A DNA stretch of 64,000 nt from Cyathus striatus (GCA_025738555.1 JAOVFP010000003.1:1116001-1180000); one strand, 5' to 3'. Counted from the stretch's first letter, positions 22,087 through 34,924 are shown. Numbers and translations: made by a program. Notes: generated by a model not told the origin, from the sequence alone.

Positions 22087-22305
22087 ATGTCTAACAAGCC
22101 TCAAGGCCCACAGGCCTCACCTCTGGAGTCAGATCCAATTTATCTTGCGCCTAATAGTAACGGCTAGATAAATCAGATGGATGCGAAAAAGGAAGACAGC
22201 GCTCTACCCTATATACCCCATGATTCACGTGTTGAACCGTATGATCCCGATGAAGAGACGTTAGCAGCGCCGGAATGCGGAAGCGTTAATATCCACAACA
22301 TATAG
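22087..22305 (+). pseudogene. Short ORF broken by one TAG, unknown
   Basis: A 73-codon frame starts MSNKPQGPQASPLESDP at 22087, has a TAG at 22165-22167 and then continues with an acidic, proline-containing segment (PYIPHDSRVEPYDPDEE) to a TAG at 22303-22305. The composition looks protein-like across the stop, but no family is recognised and no intron removes the stop neatly. Confidence 0.3.
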
Positions 22306-23069
22306 CCACCCAGCTCTCATTTAAAAGCCGGGTTGAAAGGGTGCCCAGTATCTGAGAGTTCGTACTGATCACCAAAACCACCAAACCTCCCTCCTGAACC
22401 TCACCCAAACCAAGAACAAAAAGGAAAGAAACACACTGACGAAGTAGTTACATGAGCATGACGCTTGTACGAAATCCAATATCGCAAGCTGCCAGTGGTT
22501 TATAGCACTGGCACGCGCAAGTATATTTGGTTGGTGAGGAGTTGGTTGGTGAGGAAAAGGTACCAAGGAAGAGAGAGAAGGTAGTGGAGAAGAGAATGAG
22601 ATGAAGAGGGTGCCGATTACGAGAAGGGTGTAACGAGAAGAGTGTAAAGAAAGGGTGTAACGAGAGGGGGAAATGGATCAATAGGACAAGGCGGGGATAT
22701 GGAAGAGATAGAAGCGTTATAGATTATAATCGATAAACGGAGAGAGATACCAAGTGGGACGGCGTACCTTCATAACATCAGCTCGAAAGAGATATCCAGC
22801 ATATCTTGGGAGACTCATTTTCGATGAGCTAAGTCACTATCATAATAAACTCAGACCAACAACTGTGCCGCACTCTCCTTCAAGTGGATATTCCTATCGA
22901 TTTAAACCAAACACTATTGACCCAAGCACTCCTTGATGAACCTGGCATCGGATGGGCTCGCTTCGCTAGAGGGTGGGTGCTTCGCCAGTACTGGTGCAGA
23001 TGCTAGTTTGATATTTCTTATGATACAGTTCAATGCAGGTATTCTTCGTAGAAAAATGAGCGTGAGGGA
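22306..23069. other. Intergenic, no gene recognised
   Basis: Purine-rich stretches (GAGAAGGGTGTAACGAGAAG, 22619-22660) and no ORF resembling a family. Confidence 0.4.
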
Positions 23070-25116
23070 GATCATGCATGTAACTCGACATGAGATTCAA
23101 AGTTGGCATGGCAAGTGTAGTAAAGTAGGCATGTAGTGTATACGTTCTCTTTTAAGAATAAATTGAATCTCCAATGCATTTTCTACCGAATTGTTTCCAT
23201 GGGCAAAACTCACACACAACCGGCTACTGCGCGCAACCTCCAGCATGAAGATATCGATGTACCACAAAGCTCTCAGCCTTCAATGAGAGACCAGATGTAA
23301 GCGCCGTCGATCACAGCCAATCATATGATCTAATCATTGCACATCGTCTCGCCACTACGCATTTCAAAACAGAATAATCACAGCTTCCTGATGTAAAAAA
23401 GGGGGAGAAAACATTACAGAAACACGAGGCACGGAAGAAAAGCGCGAAATAGCGGGAGAGAACAAAGGACTTCATCTTGTTTGAGAGTTTTCCACGCTGA
23501 AGTGGCAGAGAAAGAGAAATACGAGGTACAAGGCCTCAGGCAGCACCAGCAGAATTCACCTCAACCGCTAAACCTGATATACGGCCTCAACAGTCACACA
23601 ATCCGTATCCCGCAGGGTACGGCCACCGGTGTACAGTGAACACACAGGAGCGACCATATCACGCCCCACTCGTCCTATCACCGTCCTGCCACATAACAGC
23701 CTTGCCATTATCTAATCACAAAGAAATAAGCGAGAATAAAGTGCGAATAGAAGAGGAAGAAGCAGTAGGATGTGAGCGGAGCACGAACAAGCGAGCTAAG
23801 CATATAACCCACTCATCATTCTCAGGGAAGTCGTCTTCTCATGCAGAGAGGTGAAATGTACAAACACACCCTACATCCAGAGAAGGGAAAAGGGAAAAGG
23901 GAAAAGGGAAAAGGGAAAAGGGAAAAGGGAAAAGGGAAAAGGGAAAAGGGAAAAGGATATTGACCAACAGTGTACAAAGTCCTCTCAACGCACCAACGTC
24001 CAAGCCCGCAAATCCGCGATAAGCATCTCCGGAGAATGCATACTAGTCAGAGTGCACCTCCAACCAAAGCCAACACGCAAGCATAGGTACATCCCACGAT
24101 TAGCTGCGTATTCAAAACGTAGGCCAGCATGTTATTGTATACCTTCGTAACATCGGCAGTAAAGAGGCTGGGGATCAAAATCGTAAAATAACAAAAAACG
24201 CACCGTCACGATGACTTCACCACACAATGTGCATAAGCCCATCATGGGAACCTCTTGCTTCCTAGCGATAAATGAAAAATCTCACTAGACCACCCATTCT
24301 TCCATACTTGCGCAATCACTGTCGTAGAACCCGTAGGCCTGTGTGATCTGATGCGATTCCTGGTTCCTGCCGATGAGGATGTGGCACTCGGGATAGGGCA
24401 CATTCGGAGTCGGGAGGAAAGCTGTGGTTGACGAAATCACCTATGGAGAAAGCTAGTGCGGGGAAGGGGGGTAAGGGAAGAAAAGATACTATGGGAAGAT
24501 AGTTTGTCTCGGGATAGTAGTCGCCTACGAAAAAAAGCTCCATAGGTGCACGTGTACCAACCCGCATTAATACCTTACACTCCTCTTCCCAACATGAAAA
24601 AGAGAAACGTACCATAACAGGCGAATCGACGACCTGGACATTGTTCTCAATTATAATCAACACAGTCGTTTGATGTACCTACTAGGGGATGTGCTCACAT
24701 CGTTAGAGTTCTATCTGTCCGACAAGCGGTTGGTCAGACATGTAACGCACAGCTACAAGCGAACATACCAACTGGAAATGTCCTTCCTCAATCAGAATCT
24801 CCCTTTTTAAAAAACGCAGCCTCTTGAATTGCTCCTTGGAGATGGGCTCACACTGTCGCTGAAGTTGTTCTATCTGCCTGGCACTGGGTCGCTGGCTACT
24901 GCTAGACAGCTGCTAGATGTGCATTGCTAGGTTTGTGGGAGGCATGTAGGAGGCTTTCTTGTCTATATCGTAATCATGAGTTGGTAGAATAATGAACTTT
25001 GGCGAAACTTACCATGGAGAGAATAGAAGTGGGCGGTGGAATGTGGATGTGAGACAAATGTAAGGGTAAGTATCCAAAAGACCGAACTCGGAACGTCAGC
25101 CCCTTTGTTTGTCATA
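23070..25116 (-). repeat. Dispersed repeat R, copy 4 (inverted)
   Basis: On the minus strand it begins TATGACAAACAAAGGGGCTGA and follows copy 2: the GCTGACGTTCCGAGTTCGGTC tract corresponds to 4787-4818. Its far end (23090-23290) matches 5930-6140. A GGGAAAA microsatellite is embedded at 23885-23956. Confidence 0.55.
23885..23956 (+). repeat. (GGGAAAA)n microsatellite, about 10 units
   Basis: A near-perfect 7-bp array, GGGAAAAGGGAAAA and so on, within repeat R copy 4. Confidence 0.95.
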
Positions 25117-25289
25117 AGGCTTCATAGCAAACAAATGACGTGATGAGTCTAGACAACACTGGGTGGACGAAAGCAAGCCGAAAGATACATGCTCTGAACA
25201 ATGGGGAGTTTGCTGCAATGGGCACCCAGTCAATCAATTTTCAAGCTTAGGAACAATCATTAAATAGAGCCGCATTTAGTGAAAGTACT

Positions 25290-27490
25290 GTACTAATTTG
25301 ATCGAGCTCGCTTGGAGAGCGCTGTCACTTGGCTCTCACCACCTCCGTCACGACGTTCGGACGACGGGGTCTGTCCTTTCGTCCCTTCCCTCTACCTTCC
25401 TCCTCCTCGTGAAAATGTGTGATACCGAGAACCACAACCCTCATCCACAAGAACCACGAATCGCGCCAGATCAAACAGCTCTGGGGGAATAGGGAAGTGA
25501 CGCGACGTGCTTGAAGGAGGACGATTGTTAGGAGCAGGATGTCCCGCATGATGAGCTTATGTGCAATTTTTTATGGAGTAGCGCAAAAGGTATGTTTTAT
25601 TTCCTTGATGTTGGTGTATTGGCTTATCGATCGCGGTAGGTACAAGTGGGTGAGTCCATCCTAGAGGATCTAGGTATCTCTGGTCACTGGTGCCGATGAT
25701 ACGAAGATGCATTGTTAGGGCATTGTTTTTTGGTTTTGATGTACTTAGCGCGCGATTTAAGATTACTTTAGTAATACTTAGAATAGTTGCCCAATTCCAG
25801 TATTTTTATATTCTAAGTTCTCGCGTTTTAAAGTTTAATAAGTTCGAGGGTGCGTGAATATCAATTCTTTTCAAAGGTAAACTAAAAATAGAACGACTTG
25901 TATATTTTTAGAACACGCTAGGACTTCGACAGTTTATCAAGTACGAGTTCAATCAAACACCAATTCAATTCTGTACGCGTTCTAAATACTAATTCAATTC
26001 GGTATGTCTGATTCTGTGTCTAATTTCGTTCTGTTCTGTTCTAATTCACCGCCCTATCTGTGGGGGGAAGAATGCCCGTGCAGTTCCTGCCGTTTCTTTC
26101 CCTCCTCACTCCTCTATATACATTTACTCACGCGCTTATTTACCGTTTCTTATCTACTGTGCTTTCCTACCCACACGGTAGCTCCGGTCTAGGTTGGATA
26201 CGTGTCAACGCCCAGATATAGTCCAGGCATGCACGGCCAATCATCGGGTATTCATACGTTTCCCTATCTGACGCCATATTGCAACGGCGCGCGCGCACAC
26301 GAGCGCTTTCATCAGCACCTTCCTAATTCGGAAGTTGTGGCAATGATGCGTGATGCGCTTCTTACTTGGCTCGCCGTTTCCTCGATAATGCATCATCTCT
26401 TCATCGCTACGCTTTCGCCCTTCCCGCTTTGCACTCTGTTATGTCACCAACATACCGTTATCACATAGGCTATGATAGCTGGATATTGGGTCTGAGGTTC
26501 TGGTAAGTTGTCTAGTCATTATTCTGTCTCCATTTATCGTCATTTGTACTGAGTACTTATTCTTTAGTTATGAAGTTATTTTGTATGTTACTTTGGGATT
26601 GGCAATACGACGTCGTGTTTATGAAGATAAATAGGTATAGTATTTGTTTAAAGGATTTGAATTCAGTACTGAGGCGGAGTATAGGTTTTAATATTTAGTT
26701 ATATCCCTTAGTGATTTATGGGAGGCAACTCGGGACCTCAGCCCCTCCCCTTGGTGTCCAACTCGACGCCCTCAGTCCGATATCTCAAAATGAGATATAA
26801 AGAAAAATAAATAAAGTACGTCGTATTATTTAACCCGCGTATCAGTTTTCTTCTCAGCCTCTTTCGCTAGACTATGTTGTTAGATGCTCCTCCATAAAAG
26901 TCTAGATGTTTACCGCCTCTGCGGTTCGCTCGGTTTCCTGGATCTCACCGTAATCCTCTTCCTTCTCTCCATGATACCCCTCCTCACTCATGCGTCCTCT
27001 ACCCCTCTGCCACCCCACCGCCTCTTTCTCTCCCATGCATCCTCTACTTCTCTTCCTATTTGCAGCCTCCATTTTGCCCCCGATTTCTCCTTCCTTCGGC
27101 TTTGTACTTTCTTTAGGCCTGATTTCTCTTTCATCGTTGAAGAGATTGTACTTTCTCCTTCGCCTTTTAGCTGTGGAGAGAGAGGTACCGACTAGTTCCA
27201 CGAGCACTACGAATTGTACCTATGGAGGTCGTTGAATTTGGCCCCTGAGGATTGAACCCTGTCTTCAATGTTGTCTATCTGGACCATGCAGCTCTATTGC
27301 CGTCACCGTCTCGCTCGTGTACTGGCCTCTGGTTGGAAGTGTAGCCTGACTAGCATTGTGCAAGCTCCATACGTTACATGAGACTATACCTATCGCCGAT
27401 TTGTGAGCTTGAACATTGGAATTCAAGGCGATGCGATGCACGTCGCGTGAGGGCTTTTACCCGTTAGGATTGATTCCCATTGAGAGTTTC
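25290..27490 (+). repeat. Dispersed repeat R, copy 5, interrupted
   Basis: 25290-25723 matches 7675-7900 and 44230-44490; 26855-27490 resumes the same order as 38110-38460 (ACTATGTTGTT.., GGTTGGAAGTGTA). The intervening 25724-26855 is absent from the other copies and is AT-rich with an ATCTCAAAATGAGATATAAAG hairpin-like tract at 26783-26803, so it is probably a separate insertion such as a solo LTR; its ends were not resolved. Confidence 0.5.
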
Positions 27491-27644
27491 TGACGAAATC
27501 GTTGACTCTGATGACATTTATCGTCCCCACTGGTCTTGCCATACATTACTAGTTCGTAAATGATGTATATCCTCGAACAAGGTGGGACTCAGTAGTTGTA
27601 CTGGACGTACAATTATAATTTACGTAGTTGAGCTTGATCGGGCC

Positions 27645-28865
27645 TACAGATTTTGACGTTGCCCGGTTTTTGACGTTGCCCAAGTTGACGTTGCCGGGCG
27701 TTGCATTGACGTTGCCTGGCGTTGCAGTGGCATTGCTTGCTGAGGTCTTGTGTTCGAGCCCCACTTGTGTACATGCTTAGTTAGTAATAAATACAATAAA
27801 TTAGTAGGAGTTCACAAGATAAATGTACCTTACATTCATATAATATATATTAGCACTTAATGAGAAATATGAGCCATGTATAACAGGGTATAACTTACAA
27901 TCTCACAGTGAAATAAGTTGAAAATAAGTATTTTTTTCCTTTGTACACAACATTTCTACTCTAGACAGCTTGTATGTTGTAAATACATGATATATAGAAA
28001 TAAAAGTAAATATTTGGTAGAGATAAATGGACTCTACTCATTTTTATACTAGTTGTAGAAATTGTTGAAAATAGGATTTTGACATTGCCTGGCATTGCCA
28101 TTTGAGAATTGATGTTGCTGATCTGAGATTTGACGTTGCTTGGTGTTGCTGGTGTTGCTGGTGTTGCTGGACGTTGCTTGGCATTGCTGTGATGTTGCAT
28201 GATGTTGCTATGATGTTGCCGAATGGCATTGCTTGATGTTGCCTTTGGCATTGCTGGAAGTTCAATGTTTCCTGCACCTTCCACTTCCCATTTACATTTG
28301 TACACAATATTGATCCCATCTATCACTCCATCAAGTACCCTTCCTCATCGCTGCGGCAACACATCACACTTGTCATCATGCTCAACAGTGAGCAAGTATT
28401 GTCTTATTTTCTAGGTCAATTCTTTATCATTTTCTTCAATTATTTTTGCATTATCCAATTTATATTATGATATATGTACTATACAATATTTCACTATTTA
28501 ATGAAGGGGATAAAGCTATTCAACATGTGAATCAGAGACAGTTTTAAATAATCTTCTACTGTAATATGTTCCATCCTTGGTGAAATAGGTAATAATATGT
28601 TGTATTATAAATAGTAGACTCTGTTTTTGATTAAGGGAAATGTAATAAAAGTATAAAAAGTGAGAGCGGAGGTGTGGGAAATAATGAGTGGGAGGTGGGC
28701 AATGGTGATATGTGTGTGAAAATGCAAAGGGAAGGGCAGGAGAATTGATTAGCAAGGGTGTGATTGATCACAGGCTGATGTGACATTGCCTGGCATTGCC
28801 GTGATGTTGCTGGCGTTGTGTGACGTTGCCTCACTGGCAACATCAAAATATGGGCAATGTCAAAA
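27645..28865. repeat. GTTGCC/GGCATTGC tandem repeat clusters
   Basis: Three clusters of degenerate 9-18 bp units built on TGACGTTGCC and TGGCATTGCC occur at about 27650-27740, 28078-28260 and 28782-28862. The intervening sequence is AT-rich and non-coding. They could be read as Asn/Ala/Pro-rich peptides on the minus strand, but unit length drifts and no conserved frame spans them. Confidence 0.7.
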
Positions 28866-28869
28866 TCTA

Positions 28870-29150
28870 GTAGCCCGAGCTTGATCATTGTTCGAAAATT
28901 GAAATGTTCTTTAAGTTGTTCACCAAAACATGGAAATGTGCTTCATCAGGAGCCAGACAGTAACTTTTCCACTAAATATGGTACTCGACAATGACCCGGA
29001 TGCCTGACTCAAAACCAAATTCGATGCTGAACTTCTTTCATGGAGCGTACCTTCGCATTGATGAAGCTCGAACAATGCAGTACCCGCTTTATCATTTATT
29101 GTGATGACAATATTATATGCTCCATCTGGAACCATACACTAGCCACTCCA
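28870..29150. repeat. Repeat fragment shared with 32215-32310
   Basis: TTGTTCACCAAAACATGGAA and the following SAGTCAGACAGTAACTTTT-type tract (28917-28975) recur at 32240-32290, both preceded by a TGxTCATTxTTCGAAxATTGAAATG block. A minus-strand reading frame (29135-28920) has a protein-like start, but I recognise no family. Confidence 0.5.
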
Positions 29151-29190
29151 TTATACATGGGCACATGATAGAAAATATTTATTGTAATTA

Positions 29191-30153
29191 TTACAAGCTT
29201 GGACCAGTATATGACATTATCAATGGTTCATACATCATTCTAACCATTTTAATATGGTAAGCACAAATTTTATACCTCTCCACATTATCAATCTTCTTGG
29301 CATGCTCTAAATCAATAACACAATACTTGTGTATTTGATCATGGACATAACAAAAATCACCCATATATCCAGGAGGTGACTTCGGGGCATAGAATAGGTT
29401 ATTTTGACAGATATCATGGTGTGCTACACATTTCCGTGCCAAGTCTGTAACTACATCTTTAATATCTTCACTATTACACAATGGTTGTCAACAGCTCCAA
29501 TATGAAATGCATCATAAAAATGACTTACATATCATCGTCGGATTCTTTCATAGTTATTCAGTCACCCATACGTTCCAGTATCAAAACAGACAGTGTACGT
29601 TTTTTGGTTCCACTGCCAGATTTCATGCCAGTGAATGTTTCGCCTTTATCCAGATGTAAATTGAACCACCCATAGAAACAAGGTATAGAAACACTATGAA
29701 GTTCACTCATTATTTCATAGTTAAGAACCTCTCTTCCTAAGTCTAGGTAAGTTGTTTCATCTGCGACTTTCAGTACAAGTGGTGGAAGATACTCCAGGCC
29801 TGGATAGTCTATGGGTTCTGCTTCGAGATTGGTATGTTCCCAGATAGATTCTTGTGTGGTTGCGAATACAGTGCCACATCTTCTGTATCCAATTTGATTT
29901 GTTACAGAAACTTCTAGCTCATACTTGCTTGATCCTTCAACTGGCTCAAGTAGTGTAAGCATGATTTTATTGTCTTGTTCTATTGCTTCACAGCAACACA
30001 TTGAAACTGGGACTGGCTCCCCTCGTGAATCAATGACAAGATTGTTAATGGTGAGAACATTGATTGACCCCCAGTGCTACATTATTAGTTTCCAACATGC
30101 ATCCTTAACAAATATGCCGAATGTACTAGTCATTGTGATTCATCTTCAGACAT
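29191..30153 (-). pseudogene. Kinase-like family copy E, decayed by C-to-T type changes
   Basis: The three-exon layout is preserved (30153-30127, 30076-29529, 29470-29191; 285 codons) and the splice sites are intact. Two in-frame stops occur where sisters have arginine CGA: one in exon 1 (30132-30130) and one after VLILERMGD (29560-29558). Other changes are also CpG to TpG/CpA: FYGWF is preceded by IPC rather than VPR, the catalytic loop is HHDICQNN instead of HxDIRYNN, and the glycine loop is GYRRCGTV. The IDFE motif is IDLE. The copy is thus dead but recognisably recent. Promoter boxes are kept at 30195-30225. Confidence 0.85.
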
Positions 30154-30194
30154 TATTGATGGGGTGCTAAATTGAGAAGCTGTGAAATTAGCTT

Positions 30195-30225
30195 GGTATT
30201 TATTGAACTTAAGTGAATTATGTAA
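30195..30225 (-). promoter_or_regulatory. Promoter module relic of kinase-like copy E
   Basis: On the minus strand TTACATAA (30225-30218) precedes AATAAATACC (30204-30195), 41 bp before the ATG. Confidence 0.5.
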
Positions 30226-31153
30226 TATTGTCATTGTTTGGTTGCTTTGATAAGAACACCGAGATGCGGGTCCAGACTCCAAACCTCCAAACCTGTATAA
30301 CTGGTACAAGTGGCGCTATCTACTATTGCTCCTTTGATTGCCCACTGTATTCTCCATTATTAAAAAAAAAGTCCTTTGTTTGCCAGGTTGCTTAAAATAT
30401 TATAAGTTAGATGTAGGCTAGATCTGGCGTTATTTTATCACAGCATTTATGGAGATACATCGGGGTACCTGGCACAATGTCAGGATTTTATCCATTGTCC
30501 AGCTTCACATACTCACAAAATGTGCTCCATTCACATTCCTTGTCATTTAAGATAGTACCACTGCACTGGGTCCTGATTCCATACATAGTAAGGATCCATG
30601 CTGTAAGATAAATGCTACTCTTCTATGGGTGCATTATTCATGTTCAACAATGTGTCCACATAGTATAATGAGTTCTTAAATCCACTATTTACCTTCGGTG
30701 ACAGCTTTAATGCAGGAATTCATAACTCCTACAGAGGTTCGGAAATGTCTCCCATGCTTATAATTAAACATGTAATTCGGAGTAGGCATGTAGTGGACAT
30801 GAACCAGCACTTATTTTTATCTTGTGAAATGGCTCGAAGAACTTCAAAAGTGTATTCAATGACATAACAGAGGATGGAAATTTAGTTATTGTTTATTCAC
30901 CGAGATCAGAACAATGGGAGTTTTTTTATAAAAATATATTTGAAAACTGTCAACATTCCAAGAAAATACATAGAATCAAAGCCTTGAAAAACATTCATTT
31001 ACTTCTTTGCTGCCTCCTCCGAAGATTAGCCACACACACAATGCATACACCACACTCAAAATGTATAAATTATCCATACAGCTCCTTTCCTTTCAACCAG
31101 CTTCCGAGACCAGTCATCAAGTCCCATAAAGTTTATCCAATGAAAATGACTCC
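30226..31153. other. AT-rich spacer between kinase-like copy E and nuclease-like relic
   Basis: No gene found. The two neighbours diverge from this spacer. The N-terminal part of the nuclease-family gene, if once here, is not recognisable. Confidence 0.4.
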
Positions 31154-31887
31154 TGGCAAGGTGGAGATACCGACTTCATCATCTATCCTGGAGCAATCTG
31201 TGAAGTGAAAACTTCGTGGAGTGTTACTTTGTATTCCATATTGTCGATGATATGTGACTCTCCGATTGTTGACATTTACGGCAGGGTTCAAGCTTCATTT
31301 GAAGATTTGCCACACAGTAAACTATTACTCTAGGTACTACTCAAAAGATTGGTGCTCAATTTACTTGTTGGTAGCTGAGCCATATATTATAGATCTGGAC
31401 TCAACTTAATGTGTACAATTCCAATTGGGGTATTTTCATGAATGGGGAGTTTTACTTTGTTTTTTGTAAACCAGTGGATGAAACTCTAGCTATGTTGTTT
31501 CCTGACAAATGGGTATCTTCTGGCTTCCTTCAGACCATCTTAGGCCTCTCGTTTGTAGTCGTAGACGGGAAATCGAAATCATTGAGTATGACTCCTTCCT
31601 GTCTTCAAGAGATAACTAACTATGCTTGTGGAGCAGTTATTGCACTGTTTACTGAACCAGAACACAAAGTTAAACCTGAATTTATGGATGTCAGGCAAAT
31701 GCATCTGAATGATATGAATGTGGCAGGGCAGAAGATGAAACATATTGTTTGAGCAGAAGTAGCACATGAGACTTTTGTTAAATCGAAGGCGAAAGATCCA
31801 GCATATAGAGGAGGCTCTGCGAAACCTGATCCTTCACTTTCCCCCACTATGACACGACAAAGGTCTCAGGTAAAGAAGCAAAATTGA
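31154..31887 (+). pseudogene. Decayed PD-(D/E)XK-family gene, catalytic half
   Basis: Frames at 31154-31333 and 31393-31887 align with exons 2 and 3 of the intact gene at 42325-43754 and keep the same intron position (31334-31392). Present: GGDTD, an EVKTSWSV motif with the predicted catalytic Glu and Lys, YNSNWGIFMNGEFYFVFCK and WVSSGFLQTILGLSF. An in-frame TAG at 31331-31333 replaces a CAG of the intact copy, and TGA at 31750-31752 interrupts the C-terminal region, after which the frame continues to 31887. The first exon is not recognisable. It is a decayed copy in a CpG-poor block, next to decayed kinase-like copy E. Confidence 0.8.
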
Positions 31888-31889
31888 AA

Positions 31890-32169
31890 GAAAAATTATA
31901 AAATAAAAACTTGAGGAGAGGGACTAGAGGCAGAGACATGGCCTTTGGTAATGCTAACTGTGGTATTTAGTGGAGCTTGGTAGTGTGCAGTACCGATGAT
32001 CTTGAGTAACTGCAGCGATGCAGGAGTGTCGGCGTTGAAGGGAAATGAGAGAGAGAGTGTGTGTGCGCATGAACGCAAACAAATGCGTCAATGCACGCAT
32101 CAGTTGATTACATAATAGAAATTGTAATATATCGGTTTTTGTAGTGCAGGCGAAACACCTGCTCTACAA
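31890..32169. repeat. Hairpin-ended dispersed repeat, copy 1
   Basis: It ends in a stem-loop, TTGTAG-T-GCAGGCG / AAACACCTGCTCTACAA (32139-32169). The preceding GCACGCATCAGTTGATTAC-type tract is shared with 53430-53529, and sequences diverge right after CTACAA. A similar hairpin end is at 56845-56870. The left boundary is unknown. Confidence 0.55.
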
Positions 32170-32481
32170 CTGCATGCACAATCTTGTTTTATGTAGTTGA
32201 GCTTGCTCATTATTCGAATATTGAAATGTCATATTAAGTTGTTCACCAAAACATGGAATGTGCTCCACCTGGAGTCAGACAGTAACTTTTTTCGCTAAGC
32301 ATGGTATTTGTATTCAATTCCAGCCTCGTCGTGGTCTCTAAAATGAGAGAAGAAGGGTGAAAGGAGGTTGGGCTGAGTTGAGTGTTAGCTCAACAGGGGT
32401 GCAGAGCAAATCGAACTGCTTACCCACCAGAGATGAAGACACACTGCAGCGTGAGATGCGCAGCCAGCCCAACCAAAATAG

Positions 32482-33520
32482 CTAATGGGATAAAACTGGC
32501 ATGTCCCCCAAATGGCAGGAGGCCACAAGCCCAAATGCATGGATGTACATTTCATATGCCATCAACTTCCAGCAGCCAGCCAAGCACACTATCTCTGGAC
32601 TGACTTTCTGTGCTAAGAAAAAGGATGCTCCTCCAATACGAAAAGAATGCCCGAAAGAGGTCCCCCAACCAAGAGGTTCGATTATTTGATTGACGAAAGC
32701 AAGTGCTGACTGTTTGACCAATGGATGGAGATGGCCATGATTGTCTCTCCACAAAAAAAGGGGGGCATCAGCAAGGGCCGGCACTACATGAGCCAAATTG
32801 TGCAGCGCTTGCAGAGGGCAAAGCTTCGGAAGCTGAGATGCAAGATAAACCGACTGGATTTCGCCAGCTGCAGCTGTCTTGGCTGAAGGCAAAGCGAGAC
32901 GAGCAAAAGGCTTGTCATCTAAGTCTGTGTCAAACTCAACATCACCTCTCTTTAGGTGCTTTGTACCATCAAAGGTTGCACGAGAGCAAACTGAAACCTC
33001 ACCAAATCGCATCATGCCCCAAAATGCACAGCATACAGCAGCCCAAACACAAGCATGGAAGGAAACTGAAAGAGATAATGAAGCTTTAAGGGCTCGCAAC
33101 ATTAGAATTGTGAAAGGTGGCCGAATAGGCCACTTGTGTGATCTGAATGTATTTTGAAGTCCTCACAGTGACCAGTCAATGCACTCATAATCAGCTTGCA
33201 AAAGGGGAGGGGGCCAGCCTTGAACCAAATGCCAAGCTTGAATGGCAGAGAGATATTTTCATACTGTGGAAACCAAGACTGGCTCAAAGGCATGGCCAGA
33301 GAAGATGGATGAGTTTGGGAAGATGGTTAGTGGGTCTGATGCTGCCCATAATGCAAAGGAATGTAAAACTGGGAAGGAGGCTGGCAACCTATCTGACTCA
33401 GCAATGGAAAAGATATCACAAAAATATGGAATTTTCATAAACCAGAGCCATAGGCAGTGGTGTCTCTGAGCGAGGACAAGGAAGCTAATGAAGCTAGTCC
33501 CTGAATAATCGGATCTGGTA
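32482..33520 (-). pseudogene. DIRS-like tyrosine recombinase
   Basis: The last 206 codons are open (33102-32482). They show a WGMMRFGEV box with the first catalytic arginine, a GHSFRIGGAS box carrying the H-x-x-R pair, an LAGCW segment and a downstream tyrosine (YEMYIHAF). The upstream part (from about 33520: RDTTAYGSGL..) is in the same family but broken by stops. These residues are the R..H-x-x-R..Y set of tyrosine recombinases, which in DIRS elements insert circular cDNA without target duplication. Confidence 0.75.
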
Positions 33521-33689
33521 TTACTGATGGTGAAGGTGTGTTAGTGCCTCTCCACAGAAAAATTTGTTGATTAGATCTGCAGGAAGGGTGTAGATGGGAG
33601 GGGGCTAAGGAGAGTGAGCTAACTGGACGAGAATACTGCATCATATTCACGCAGATATTAGTAGATGGGACAAGTGGGGAGGAAGCAGG

Positions 33690-34924
33690 GGTTGCAAGTG
33701 GCAAGATGCTTGAGGAAAATTTTGAAGGAAGGCTTTGATGTCCCCCCAGGAGAGAGCATCCACCACATTCTCCCTGGATGGGACATAAGAAGCTTGTAAG
33801 CAAATGTGTAGCTTTGCTTGAAGTAAAAATATTTGTTTTAAGATTAAGTTGATATCTCGACTGTGAGAATGCCCTTTTGATAACAGCTGAACAACACCCA
33901 AGTTGTCAGATTTTAGGGAAAAAACACCAGCGGAATGGATAAGATTTGATGCTATTGCTAGATGCAGACCTAGCTCGACAGCTACCGCCTCTGCCCAAGT
34001 AATGTGCTAGGCTTGGCCAGGGCCAACATGAACACCTGAGTTCCATCTCCAGACAGCCCAAAACTTGCCAACCACTACACCAATGCCAAAGGACAAGGAG
34101 GCATCTCCCCACCAACCTAAATCGATGGGATTGGGAGAAAGGAGAGGCATGGTATTTGGTAAGGCATGAAGGAGATCTTGTATCCAACGAAGGTTGGACT
34201 TTACATTGCAAGGTGTGCGAAGTTTTGCGTGCAGAGAGGTGAAAGATGAAGTAAAACAAGAAACTGATGGGAGAAAGGGATGAATTAAAGGAAATATGCA
34301 TGAAATGTGCTGTGCCACCTTGCAAAGATTGAAGCGACTGTGGGGGCACCGCCAAAGATGGAGGAGAGAGAAAATGCCATCCAGCTTCTCCTGGGGAAGG
34401 CTGACTGATCTGGCCTTTAAATTCCAATCGAAGCCAATGTACCATTGCTTTGAGGCCAGTGGACGAGTCTTCTCGACATTCCATGGAACACCAATGGCCG
34501 CAGTGAGTGCAATAAAATCTGATTCGGTCCAAGAGCAACCTGGGAGATGAATTGCCAAAAAATCATCCACCCACTTGCATAGCGGTCCAAAACCAGCCTT
34601 CCTGTAAATGGCCAGTAAAGCATCTGCAACTGAGCCAAAAACACCTGAGCTGGATGATAGACCAAACATCACTGCTTGATTGACCCATACCCGGTCCCTC
34701 CAGAAAACACATACCGAACTCTGCTGACTGGGACAAAGTGGAGCAAGATGATATGCAGATGAAATGTCAAAGGTTGCTGCTAAACAGTCTTTGGGTAAGG
34801 AGAGAATAAGATGAGATACCACATTGAAGGTCCCCCACTCTGTGGGAAACTCGTCAGAATTGATCCCTGCATTCACAGAAGGGATGGCAGGATCGTTCCA
34901 AGGATAGGAAAGATCCTGAATCAT
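33690..34924 (-). pseudogene. DIRS-like reverse transcriptase and RNase H
   Basis: Reverse transcriptase motifs: ATFDISSAYHLAPL, VMFGLSSSSGVFGSV and the catalytic WVDDFLAI. RNase H follows: GWWGDASLSFGIGVVVG, then a TAG at 34009-34007 in frame (a C-to-T change of CAG would explain it), then WAEAVAVELGLHLAI, the LKSDNLGVV motif and SYVPSRENVVDALS, a typical end of this RNase H. The gene is therefore split by at least one nonsense codon. Confidence 0.75.

Noticed and set aside
23885..23956. (GGGAAAA)n as an interstitial telomere repeat
   Set aside because: The unit is not TTAGGG or a known fungal telomere unit, and it sits inside a dispersed repeat; treated as a microsatellite.
27549..27764. 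Asn/Ala/Pro-rich ORF over the tandem repeats
   Set aside because: It is explained by translation of the GTTGCC units; unit length drifts and there is no conserved frame.
28920..29135. Possible small secreted or lectin-like protein on the minus strand
   Set aside because: Only a fragment with no signal peptide or recognised motif, and part of it is a repeat shared with 32215-32310.
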